This document shows positions 26,083 to 33,247 of a DNA stretch of 64,000 nucleotides, piece by piece. This stretch comes from a virus. The position numbers and the translations under genes were made by a program. Position 1 is the stretch's first letter; every line of letters starts with the position of its first letter. Location: IMG/VR virus record IMGVR_UViG_3300028908_000006, positions 1 through 64,000 of that record; one strand, given 5' to 3'. The notes under the pieces were generated by a model. That model had not been told where the DNA came from and made no database searches. It was given only the letters and a program-made list of their open reading frames with translations.

Positions 26083-26115
26083 TTTTTAAATTTTTTCTCA
26101 AGAAGGCTTATGGCA
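26083..26115 (+). repeat. Duplicated gene junction, copy 2
   Basis: The second copy of the 25511-25544 segment. Here the nuclease-derived part is no longer coding and serves as the 35-base spacer between paralogues 3 and 4, ending in the shared start context 'GGCTTATGGCA'. Confidence 0.75.
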
Positions 26116-26637
26116 GATAAAATAACCATGTATGAGATCACTAGAAGGTTTGAAAGGCTCCTGCGGGAGTATGGGTTTCCTGCAACCTCAGAATTCCTGG
26201 ATCTGTTTCCAGGGTTTCGGGCCGCTTCAAGATATCCTTTGATCTTTCCTGTGCGGATTTCCAATGAAGAAGAGCACGCTTTCTTCTTTTCTTTGTTTAA
26301 GGCGTTGGTAAATAACGGCATAATTATAACGCATGATATTGGAGCTAAGCTATTCTCTTCAAATCCGCCAGAGAGCACGCCTTACTGCCTGTTTTTTATC
26401 AATGTCGTAACGCTTAAGGACGCTTTTACAGTTCGGACCTCTACTTTCTGGTGGGGCCGGACTTTTCAAGCCAGCGAAGTGATGGAAATCCTTGCTAGTG
26501 ACGATTTTATGCCAAGCTCTTTGGTCGCTACGACGCCTATAGGGAATGAAGCACCTAAGGGGGATACAAAAACCATTAAGGAAGATAAGATTGATGGCTA
26601 CGATGAAAATGCTGTTGTAAGGAGTATTTTCTTGTGA
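26110..26637 (+). CDS. Tandem paralogue family member 4
   Basis: 175 residues, function unknown, paralogous to the preceding gene along its whole length (see shared motifs there). The linker before the tail is Lys/Asp-rich, and the C-terminus is RSIFL. The identical start context shows a recent tandem duplication, but the proteins have diverged strongly, suggesting selection for different targets. Confidence 0.6.
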   Translation: MADKITMYEITRRFERLLREYGFPATSEFLDLFPGFRAASRYPLIFPVRISNEEEHAFFFSLFKALVNNGIIITHDIGAKLFSSNPPESTPYCLFFINVVTLKDAFTVRTSTFWWGRTFQASEVMEILASDDFMPSSLVATTPIGNEAPKGDTKTIKEDKIDGYDENAVVRSIFL

Positions 26638-26960
26638 TGGTAGATTTAGAGAAATGTCTTGCTGACTTTTTCTTTATTGTTTTTGATAAAAAACTTTCTT
26701 GTGTAATTAAAATTCAGACTCAAGAAGAATACGGTGACTTTGTCAAGTTTCTTGAGCCAATTAAAGCAGTTGGGTTTATTGGAAATTATAGTATCACGGA
26801 TAATAAGTCTTGCGGCTTTCCTACAGCCCTAAAACTTTTTATAGATTTTAATCCTGGGCGGATGAAATTAAATGTCGTTCCAACGCAGGAAGTCTGTGAT
26901 GCTATTTCCATCTCCGCTTTTTTTGAAAAAGTTACAGATGTTCTGAAGTTAGAGCTATGA
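26637..26960 (+). CDS. Tandem paralogue family member 5 (no tail)
   Basis: 107 residues, function unknown. The strand-helix unit (CVIKIQTQEEYGDFVKFL) matches that of the other four members, and the following 'NYSITD' parallels 'SNIDD/TSIED'. It ends in LKLEL and lacks the xxIFL tail. The ATG overlaps the previous stop (TGATG); a GTG three bases earlier is also possible. Confidence 0.5.
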   Translation: MVDLEKCLADFFFIVFDKKLSCVIKIQTQEEYGDFVKFLEPIKAVGFIGNYSITDNKSCGFPTALKLFIDFNPGRMKLNVVPTQEVCDAISISAFFEKVTDVLKLEL

Positions 26961-27265
26961 ATCTTTCTTACCGCATGGTCTATAAGGGAACCACTTATCT
27001 CCGCTATGGTTATATCGTAGTGGGCTCATCTTTTCTTGAGAAACGGCCAGAACTTCTTTTTGAAGCCTTCTCGAAAATAAAGTTCTTGCCCACCAAGGTA
27101 GTTCATGATATTATAGAGCAGAAACTTACCTACTACGGTCTGTCACCACATTTTGATTTTATCAAGGTTGGAGAGAAGGCACCGCAGTATGAGATCTTTA
27201 TTTCTCCTGCTTCCTTCCTTGGAAGCAAGGAGACAATTGTAAAAGTAGTCAAGAAAGGAGAATAG
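26957..27265 (+). CDS. Hypothetical small protein
   Basis: 102 residues, not recognised. It has an alternating beta/alpha pattern with basic residues; it may be a distant relative of the preceding cluster, but shared motifs are not visible. The start overlaps the previous stop (ATGA). Confidence 0.55.
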   Translation: MNLSYRMVYKGTTYLRYGYIVVGSSFLEKRPELLFEAFSKIKFLPTKVVHDIIEQKLTYYGLSPHFDFIKVGEKAPQYEIFISPASFLGSKETIVKVVKKGE

Positions 27266-27268
27266 CCT

Positions 27269-27817
27269 ATGGTTGAACTATCTCCACAACAACTAGCCTA
27301 TGATCTTACAGAGTCTCTCTTCACCAAGAATATTATCATAAGGGACTGTGAGGTTATCCTACGTGGTGGAGAGAAATCAAACTTCTATATTGACTTCAAG
27401 TCCTCTGCTATGACTTCTCCTGAGATATTGAACGCTATAAACTATGAGCTACACAAACAGCTCACAACGATGTTCTTCCAAAGACCCATCCAGCTGGTAG
27501 GAAAAGGGCTTTCTGGTGCCATCATGGTAACCTCACTTCTTTCTTTTGCCCCCTATATATTTAAGGGTATAATAATCCGTCCTGAAGTAAAATCTCATGG
27601 CTATGTCTCCCAAATAGTAGGCGACATAAATCCAACCGCACCCATTGTTATTTTGGATGATGTTGTGACTACGGGCGGGACTATCAAGGAAATTGCTTCC
27701 TTCCTGCCAAGGAAGCCAGACTGCGCTTTCGTTCTTGTAAGAAGGAATAGTATTGACCATGTGGAAGGAGTACCTGTCTATTCTCTCTTTGAAGTTAAGG
27801 AACTTGACACGAACTAG
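27269..27817 (+). CDS. pyrE: Orotate phosphoribosyltransferase-like
   Basis: 182 residues. PyrE joins orotate to phosphoribosyl pyrophosphate to make orotidylate in pyrimidine synthesis. The PRPP-binding motif VILDDVVTTGGT lies near residues 126-137, the substrate loop region GGEKSNFYIDFK near 32-43, and a KSHGY loop like that of PyrE is present. The usual length is about 200. GGAG precedes the ATG. It is directly upstream of thyX, so the two probably boost pyrimidine deoxynucleotides. A related phosphoribosyltransferase of other specificity cannot be excluded. Confidence 0.8.
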   Translation: MVELSPQQLAYDLTESLFTKNIIIRDCEVILRGGEKSNFYIDFKSSAMTSPEILNAINYELHKQLTTMFFQRPIQLVGKGLSGAIMVTSLLSFAPYIFKGIIIRPEVKSHGYVSQIVGDINPTAPIVILDDVVTTGGTIKEIASFLPRKPDCAFVLVRRNSIDHVEGVPVYSLFEVKELDTN

Positions 27818-27831
27818 AAGGAGGTTCCTCA

Positions 27832-28737
27832 ATGCCATCTCTCAAAGACTTTCTAGAAGAGTCCAGAGCAGGTGTTGATGTTTCAATGTTTTATCCAAAC
27901 GACAACTTCATTCTCTCGGCCCTTGGTGCCCGTGTTTGTTACTCGGACACCAATGATTTCTGTGTCCTTTATGCTGATCCCAGGGTGTCTGATCTTGGTG
28001 AAAGGAAGGCTTTCCTTGAGAGACTTCGTAAGGCAGGTCATTTCTCTGTCTTTGCTCATTCTCCTGTGGAATTTATGACGGTTGATCCACAACCCTATAG
28101 GAAGTTATATAAAGCGTTCATATATCGAAACGAGGTCTGTCTCAATGGCAGGCATTTGGTCGAGCTTACAGGAAAGCTCAACTTCTTTGAAGAAGATCCA
28201 AGAATAGACGGGTTCTTCTTCGCTGATCTTGAGTCTGGATTCGCCTTTAAGGCTTCCTCCCTGGCGGAACTCTCTCCATATACGGAAAAGGCTGATTCCT
28301 ATCTTGTAGGTATTCCTATTCCTGGTATCTTTAACTGGCTTTCTGTTACAGCGTTTGGAATTTCAAGAGTTACATCCCATCAATGGGTAAGGCACACTTG
28401 GCAAAATTTTAGCCAGCGCTCCCACCGCTATACTGCTGTTGATGGGTTTGTAATACCGCCTTCTTTTGATAAGCTCAGGTTCAGGGATATTCCGGGAAGA
28501 TTGTTTGTTGAAAACATCTACACGGAAACGGCCACGGCGTATCAGATTGCTGTCAATCAGGGAATTCCAAAGGAAGATGCCAGGTATTTAATTCCCAACG
28601 GAGCAAGGACTACTTTGATGTCTTCAGGGCCGTATTTTGTCTGGGAAGACTTTGTAGCAAAGCGGGCTGTGAAGGGTGCTCAATGGGAGATTAGGAGAGT
28701 GGCTGAAGCAATCTGTAGGTTTCTTTCTTTCATCTAA
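27832..28737 (+). CDS. thyX: Flavin-dependent thymidylate synthase
   Basis: 301 residues. ThyX makes dTMP from dUMP with methylenetetrahydrofolate and FAD. The signature appears as RHTWQNFSQRS, that is RHTx7S instead of the canonical RHRx7S. It is followed by HRY, and later by IPNGARTTL and QWEIRRVAEAI, all typical of ThyX. It is longer than most family members (about 220-250) because of an N-terminal and a central insertion. AAGGAGG lies upstream of the ATG. It works with NrdJ to supply the phage with dTTP. Confidence 0.9.
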   Translation: MPSLKDFLEESRAGVDVSMFYPNDNFILSALGARVCYSDTNDFCVLYADPRVSDLGERKAFLERLRKAGHFSVFAHSPVEFMTVDPQPYRKLYKAFIYRNEVCLNGRHLVELTGKLNFFEEDPRIDGFFFADLESGFAFKASSLAELSPYTEKADSYLVGIPIPGIFNWLSVTAFGISRVTSHQWVRHTWQNFSQRSHRYTAVDGFVIPPSFDKLRFRDIPGRLFVENIYTETATAYQIAVNQGIPKEDARYLIPNGARTTLMSSGPYFVWEDFVAKRAVKGAQWEIRRVAEAICRFLSFI

Positions 28738-28751
28738 AGGAGGGTCTAAAA

Positions 28752-29411
28752 ATGACAATACAGGAGCTGGTAGAAGAACAGATTGCTCCCTGGGAGTATA
28801 GTTTTGCTGGCGAGCCCAAGAACATCTTCTCTATTCCAGAACCAACTAAAAACTTTAGCCGTGAATGGTTCAAGGCCCTTGAAAAGCCAGGCCAAAACTG
28901 GTGGTTGGAATTTTCTGATGACACATTTCCTGATGGGTGGGAAGATAAAATGCTTGTTGTTCTTGACAAAGCAGGTTTCAAGCCAAGAAAGAAAAGCAGT
29001 CTCAAACATTTTTTCCTCATTTTCCTGAAAAGAATGAGTGCCACTATATCAATCGCCATGCCAGTAAGCTACCTCTACTATATAGCTACTGGAAAATCCA
29101 TCTTTTCTATGAGATATATGCTTGAGCTTGATAACTTCCTTGCTTGGTGGAAGGAAATACGCAACAGGCCAGCGGATGAAACTCTTGTTGAGCCGCTATC
29201 CAAGCTTTCGCTTTACATAGCCATTATCTTCGCCAAGGCGATAGACCTCCGCTTCCTTTCACGGGATCGTTGGATCTTCAAAGGGCTAATCTATGTCAGC
29301 CGTAATCGCGGAGCTGAAACGCTTCTTCCTGAATTTGGTGCTTGTGATCCTTACTTTCCCTATATCCTTGAACTTTTGGAATATAGAAAAAGACTTGACA
29401 TCCATTTGTAG
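28752..29411 (+). CDS. Hypothetical protein, possibly membrane-associated
   Basis: 219 residues, not recognised. It is Trp- and aromatic-rich. A hydrophobic stretch (ATISIAMPVSYLYYIA) near residue 100 and another near residue 155 could be membrane-associated but are short and flanked by few charges. AAAGGAGGG precedes the ATG. The last codons contain the -35 box of the promoter at 29395. It closes the rightward replication operon. Confidence 0.55.
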   Translation: MTIQELVEEQIAPWEYSFAGEPKNIFSIPEPTKNFSREWFKALEKPGQNWWLEFSDDTFPDGWEDKMLVVLDKAGFKPRKKSSLKHFFLIFLKRMSATISIAMPVSYLYYIATGKSIFSMRYMLELDNFLAWWKEIRNRPADETLVEPLSKLSLYIAIIFAKAIDLRFLSRDRWIFKGLIYVSRNRGAETLLPEFGACDPYFPYILELLEYRKRLDIHL

Positions 29412-29423
29412 GTTGGTTATATT
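29395..29423 (+). promoter_or_regulatory. Strong sigma70-type promoter for a short transcript
   Basis: A perfect TTGACA (29395-29400), a 17-base spacer and TATATT (29418-29423), the best consensus promoter in the window. No open frame with a ribosome site follows before the terminator at 29601, so it seems to drive a noncoding RNA starting near 29430. Confidence 0.75.
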
Positions 29424-29478
29424 GAAAAGTGAGGGGTAGCGGGCGGCCTTGGTGAGAGGTCACTACAATCAAGGCTAC

Positions 29479-29504
29479 GGGAGAGGGCTCTAGAGCCCTC
29501 TCCC
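29479..29504. repeat. Perfect 26-base palindrome
   Basis: Thirteen-base perfect inverted repeat without spacer, from GGGAGAGGGC to its complement, inside the predicted noncoding RNA. There is no T-run directly after it, so it is not a standard terminator; as RNA it would form a very stable hairpin with the innermost pairs opened into a small loop, and as DNA it could bind a dimeric protein. Confidence 0.8.
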
Positions 29505-29516
29505 ACTTAATGGGGT

Positions 29517-29570
29517 TTAGTTTTTCTTGGGAAAAAAGAGAAGAGCTAAGGCAATGATTATAAATTTCAT
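29517..29570 (-). CDS. 17-residue hydrophobic peptide candidate
   Basis: An ATG at 29570 on the minus strand has an ideal AGGAGG five bases upstream and opens a 17-residue frame, MKFIIIALALLFFPKKN: two charged ends around an 11-residue hydrophobic core. It might be a tiny membrane peptide or toxin. No promoter is visible for it, and its ribosome site may instead exist because the opposite RNA carries a functional anti-Shine-Dalgarno sequence. Confidence 0.35.
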   Translation of the reverse strand: MKFIIIALALLFFPKKN

Positions 29571-29600
29571 ATAAACCTCCTGATAGGTTTTAGTTTTGAA

Positions 29601-29637
29601 GGGAAGCTGGCACTCAGCTTCCCTTTTTTATTTTTTT
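29601..29637 (+). terminator. Intrinsic terminator
   Basis: A nine-base stem GGGAAGCTG / CAGCTTCCC with loop GCACT, followed by a run of T broken by one A (29624-29637). It ends the noncoding RNA and any readthrough from thyX. Confidence 0.9.
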
Positions 29638-29651
29638 AACAATTGGTTGAT

Positions 29652-29945
29652 ATGGCCAAGAAATATGTTGATCGAAAACACAAGCTATATGTCTATACCG
29701 GTGGAAAGTATCTAAGGCAAGAGCTTTCTTCTGCCCGTGGATGTAAGGCTTACCGTGTGAAAACAATTGACCCGCAGACGAAACTTCTTGTCTGTGTTAC
29801 CAGCAAGAAGGGAAAGCGTGGTGGGAAAACAAAGGCAGTTGCTATCCTTCGGTCGCCAAATAAAGATCTAAGGCGTTACAACAAGCGTGGCAGAAAGTAT
29901 TTGAAGAGAGCCCTTAAGAAGGCCAGGAAACTTCTCAAAAACTAA
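29652..29945 (+). CDS. Small very basic protein
   Basis: 97 residues, extremely rich in Lys and Arg (for example KRALKKARKLLKN at the C-terminus). No family is recognised; the charge suggests nucleic-acid binding or condensation. The ATG at 29652 was chosen over a TTG at 29643; no strong ribosome site is visible. It lies after a terminator, so it must be expressed by readthrough or from an unseen promoter. Its stop codon overlaps that of the convergent helicase gene. Confidence 0.55.
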   Translation: MAKKYVDRKHKLYVYTGGKYLRQELSSARGCKAYRVKTIDPQTKLLVCVTSKKGKRGGKTKAVAILRSPNKDLRRYNKRGRKYLKRALKKARKLLKN

Positions 29946-31459
29946 CCAACGGCAATCTTAGCGAGTTCCTTCCTTAATACCCTAGCCGTAACCCTTCCTT
30001 TACTCTTGGCTGTCTTTAAGATTCTATCATCCATCAGCCCCTTAGTAAGGAAGAAATCTACATACACCTTCCTGGTCTGTCCTATCCGGTTAACCCGCCC
30101 CACAGCCTGTTCTATGCTTGCTGGAGTCCAGTCATATTCCACGAACACGACCCGCCTAGCATTCTGAAGATTGAGAGCAAACTCTCCTTTCTGTATCTGT
30201 ATCACAATAACATCTATCTTTCCATTCTGGAATTGATCAATCACAGCATCAGCAAGTTTGTCTCTTATCCTTCCAGTAAAGGCTTCAACCTTTATTCCTT
30301 TTTTATGGAGCCCTTCAACTATTCTTCCTATGGTCTCTAAGAACTTAGCGAACACCACAACCTGATCTCCATTTTTTACTACATACTTCTCTATCGTCTC
30401 TATAGCTTTCTCTATCTTTGGAGACTCAAACCTTTCTACTATATCTCTTTCATAGACCAGGAAGCCAGAGCTCACCTGTTGAAGTTTCATGATCGTGTTC
30501 TTGATCTCAATAAGGGTTCCGTTTCTTTCCACAATTTCTGAAGAGATGTCTCTGGCCAGGTCTACCTGCTTATCCGTGGGATTGACGTATATTTTATTGA
30601 ACACAACATTTTCTTGCTCTTTCTCTTCCTTTGGAACTTTTATTGTGTTCTCATCTACTATAGCTTGGATTTCAGCAAGCCTTTGTGGTCTTGGCTCATA
30701 TTTGACATAATTCTTCCCTTCTATCTTGATGAAGTATCGGTTGAGGAAGTGCCACCAAGACATCCTAAAGGCCCAGGGATTTATCACAGACAGCTGGAAG
30801 AAAAGATCGTTTGGCTGATTTCTGATTGGGGTTCCTGTCATCAAGATTCTGTAGCGAGCAGTCTTCATTATCTCAGCTACCACAGCTGCTCTAACCGAAT
30901 ATGGGTTTTTTATCAGATGAGCTTCATCACAGACGATCATATCTACATTTCTATACTCTGGCCGAATAAGATCAGCCAGATCTCCTTCTTGGTGGAAATA
31001 AAGACCATCGTAATTTGTGACTATGATCTTATCTCCAAACCAGGATTCTGGAATATCGAAGAATTTCTTTAGCTCAGCTATCATCTGCGTAATTCCTGCC
31101 TTTGGGACTACTATCAACGCTTTTCTTATCTTTCCTGTAATGAGCCTTCTTATGACTACATATCCGGCCATGTATGTCTTACCACGCCCAACTTCACCAA
31201 AGAGAAAGGCTCTTCTGAATGAGAGCAGGATCTTTATAGGCAGCTCCTGGTGTGGCTTTGGTGGATATTTACAGAATGAGAGATCAAGCGGCCTTTCATC
31301 TTTCAGCAGCCCTTGATTAAACAACTTACAAACCTTCTTATATTTTTGGCACTCGTTATAGAGAGCTTTTATGTCTTCTATCTTCTCACCACGTATAAAA
31401 TTGCTGGCGTGCTTCATTGAAAATATGAGTGGAAATTCTTTCTTTACACGCTTCTTCAT
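29942..31459 (-). CDS. Snf2-family DNA helicase/translocase
   Basis: 505 residues. An SF2 ATPase of the Swi2/Snf2 group that translocates on duplex DNA to remodel protein-DNA complexes or branch structures. Walker A GEVGRGKT is at 88-95, the DEAH box is followed by LIKNP, motif III is LMTGTPIRN, and motif VI is AVGRVNRIGQTRKV. The start at 31459 has AGGAGAGG directly upstream; an earlier in-frame ATG at 31537 lies inside the previous gene. In phages such proteins may displace host proteins from DNA or assist replication fork repair. Confidence 0.88.
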   Translation of the reverse strand: MKKRVKKEFPLIFSMKHASNFIRGEKIEDIKALYNECQKYKKVCKLFNQGLLKDERPLDLSFCKYPPKPHQELPIKILLSFRRAFLFGEVGRGKTYMAGYVVIRRLITGKIRKALIVVPKAGITQMIAELKKFFDIPESWFGDKIIVTNYDGLYFHQEGDLADLIRPEYRNVDMIVCDEAHLIKNPYSVRAAVVAEIMKTARYRILMTGTPIRNQPNDLFFQLSVINPWAFRMSWWHFLNRYFIKIEGKNYVKYEPRPQRLAEIQAIVDENTIKVPKEEKEQENVVFNKIYVNPTDKQVDLARDISSEIVERNGTLIEIKNTIMKLQQVSSGFLVYERDIVERFESPKIEKAIETIEKYVVKNGDQVVVFAKFLETIGRIVEGLHKKGIKVEAFTGRIRDKLADAVIDQFQNGKIDVIVIQIQKGEFALNLQNARRVVFVEYDWTPASIEQAVGRVNRIGQTRKVYVDFFLTKGLMDDRILKTAKSKGRVTARVLRKELAKIAVG

Positions 31460-31469
31460 TCTACCTCTC

Positions 31470-32015
31470 CTAGATCTTGTAGAAACTTGATCTGATAGCG
31501 TATGCACAAATATTTTTAAGTGCTTCTTGCACGTCACTTATTTTCCATAAGACTGAAAGGCAGCATATAAACATACCACTATCAGTAATGACAATATAAG
31601 CTTTCTCTATTCCTGGCTTGCCATATCTATCAGGAAGCATCAGCATATTTACAGTCCCTATCTGTTTTGGCTCCAGTCCGTAATCAATTATATGATCTAT
31701 CATAATCTCGTGTATAAACTTCTCATCTTCGTAGAAATCTTCTATTGTGGTCAAAATCTCACCACGATACAGTATCGGAAAATCGAACCACAACCCCAAT
31801 GTCCCGCATCCCTCTATGTATCTTTCATTGATTTTATAATGTGTATCACAGAAAAGTATGTAACAATCTTTTTCTTTTATTAGCACCATATCTGGCCTTG
31901 TTTTTTGTGTTTCAATATCAGGAATACGGCCTTCTCTTATAATAATGTATGCCGGATGAAGGAATGGCTCCTTCGCTGGTATGGTAAAGAACTTTTTATC
32001 GTATTCAAGTATCAT
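31470..32015 (-). CDS. Hypothetical protein
   Basis: 181 residues, not recognised. It is mostly beta-like in the first two thirds with a conserved-looking 'TRPDMVLIKEKDCYILFCD' core that hints at a nuclease-like alpha/beta fold, and a helical end. The start overlaps the previous stop (ATGA), indicating translational coupling. First of the long leftward block of small genes downstream of the clamp. Confidence 0.6.
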   Translation of the reverse strand: MILEYDKKFFTIPAKEPFLHPAYIIIREGRIPDIETQKTRPDMVLIKEKDCYILFCDTHYKINERYIEGCGTLGLWFDFPILYRGEILTTIEDFYEDEKFIHEIMIDHIIDYGLEPKQIGTVNMLMLPDRYGKPGIEKAYIVITDSGMFICCLSVLWKISDVQEALKNICAYAIRSSFYKI

Positions 32016-32368
32016 AATGCCTTCTTTATTACCTTTATATACGGTGTTTCTTCATAGTATCCCAGTTCATCTAGAGGCACCTCAGCTATCTTCGCTATTG
32101 CTTTCAGATCACCAACCTTTACGCCCACAACTTTAAGAAATAAGTCCCATCCTAGCTTCCTATATACGACTGTGGTTATTGGCCTGAAATTTGTCTTGCA
32201 TTTCTTCACAACTTCAATATCACCTAAGTCAACATCTCCCTCTATATTTAGGAACAACTCTTCTATCTTCTTCTTTTCATCTCTGAGTTTTTTTAGCTCA
32301 GTATTCAAAAATTTGATCTTGTTTTCAATTTCAAGGTATCTTTCAGCCTTTTTCTTTAAATTGTCCAT
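32012..32368 (-). CDS. Coiled-coil N-terminus protein
   Basis: 118 residues, not recognised. The first 40 residues form a Lys/Glu coiled coil; the remainder is a small alpha/beta domain. AGGAGGTAAAG precedes the ATG. Confidence 0.65.
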   Translation of the reverse strand: MDNLKKKAERYLEIENKIKFLNTELKKLRDEKKKIEELFLNIEGDVDLGDIEVVKKCKTNFRPITTVVYRKLGWDLFLKVVGVKVGDLKAIAKIAEVPLDELGYYEETPYIKVIKKAL

Positions 32369-32372
32369 AGCT

Positions 32373-32606
32373 TTACCTCCTCTTTTTTGGTTTTACACAA
32401 ACTCTGTAACCTTCACCAATCTTATCTCCTTTTATCGGATATACGATCCACTCGTGGCGCCCAACACGCTCCATCCATATCCCTTGGCTCTTCTTTAATG
32501 CTCCGGCCCTTTTTAGGGCCTTCTTTACAGCCTGTATATAGTCCCTTGCATATACAACTTCCACAACAGTATCATTTCTGTATTTGGCTTCAACTTTTAC
32601 CAGCAC
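32373..32606 (-). CDS. Small basic protein
   Basis: 77 residues, not recognised. The GTG start has AGGAGG nine bases upstream. 'YARDYIQAVKKALKRAGALK' is a basic helix, with a beta-hairpin after it and a KKRR end. Overlaps the upstream zinc-ribbon gene by 17 bases. Confidence 0.6.
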   Translation of the reverse strand: MLVKVEAKYRNDTVVEVVYARDYIQAVKKALKRAGALKKSQGIWMERVGRHEWIVYPIKGDKIGEGYRVCVKPKKRR

Positions 32607-32826
32607 AGTATGTTACCTCCTCAAATCGGATTATATTTTTATTTGAAGTCCATGGAATACAATGTCGCTTCCCACAGGTCTTGCATTCAAACGGGCGCAA
32701 TACAGCTCCTGATCTAGCCCTGAATGGTCTTCCAACAACGGTTCCAATATGCTCTCCATTTAACTTGCTACGTCCCCAACTGATAACAGCCCTTACCATT
32801 TGTCCTTCTTTTGGATAGGCTTTCAT
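32590..32826 (-). CDS. Small zinc-ribbon-like protein
   Basis: 78 residues, not recognised. CKTCGKRHC (about residues 48-56) plus a C-terminal Cys give a possible zinc site after an SH3-like beta section (GTVVGRPF). Strong AAGGAGG site. Confidence 0.6.
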   Translation of the reverse strand: MKAYPKEGQMVRAVISWGRSKLNGEHIGTVVGRPFRARSGAVLRPFECKTCGKRHCIPWTSNKNIIRFEEVTYCAGKS

Positions 32827-32845
32827 AGCCCTACCTCCTTTCCTT

Positions 32846-33244
32846 TTAGTTTTCGCTTACATCAATCTCTATGGCTTTGGTCATCTTGTTCTCTATGGAA
32901 GCTATTACAACAATATCTACCAATGCAGACTTATAAAGGAAGAGTGTCTTATAGTTTTCCTTTATCCTTTCCACCAGCTCTTCTAGCTCTCCTATATCCC
33001 TTGGATAGAAGAGATACCCGCCAGCCTGAGCCACATAATCGCAAATATCCTTAAACATTTTTGTTTCTGCATTGTTTACGGCTGTATATGCAGTTATGGC
33101 AAGCGATCTTGCTAGCTCTTCTGGAGACATTGTCTGTATCAGCACCAAGGCGTCTATAGGCTTATCTTCAAGGAGACACTTAAGAAACATCCTTATCTTG
33201 GCTGTTTCTTCATATCTTTGAATCTGGTCTTGTTGCTTAAGCAT
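32846..33244 (-). CDS. Clamp-flanking paralogue A
   Basis: 132 residues, function unknown. All-helical. The segment GGYLFYPRDIGELEELVERI aligns with GGQFWFPRDMGDLDRLAKEI in the gene on the other side of dnaN (34476-34910), and the preceding helices also match. GGAGG lies eight bases upstream, within the end of dnaN. Confidence 0.65.
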   Translation of the reverse strand: MLKQQDQIQRYEETAKIRMFLKCLLEDKPIDALVLIQTMSPEELARSLAITAYTAVNNAETKMFKDICDYVAQAGGYLFYPRDIGELEELVERIKENYKTLFLYKSALVDIVVIASIENKMTKAIEIDVSEN

Positions 33245-33247
33245 GGG

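Larger units (their letters stand above)
29430..29637 (+). ncRNA. Predicted structured noncoding RNA, about 200 nt
   Basis: The stretch between a consensus promoter and a classical terminator. The 5' part folds: GTAG pairs with CTAC, CCTTG with CAAGG, and GTGA with TCAC as nested stems between 29435 and 29478. A perfect 26-base palindrome (29479-29504) follows, then an A-rich section, then CATATAAACCTCCT (29568-29581), the exact complement of a ribosome site plus start codon. The terminator stem closes the 3' end. No family is recognised. An alternative is that only the antisense peptide at 29517-29570 matters. Confidence 0.55.
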
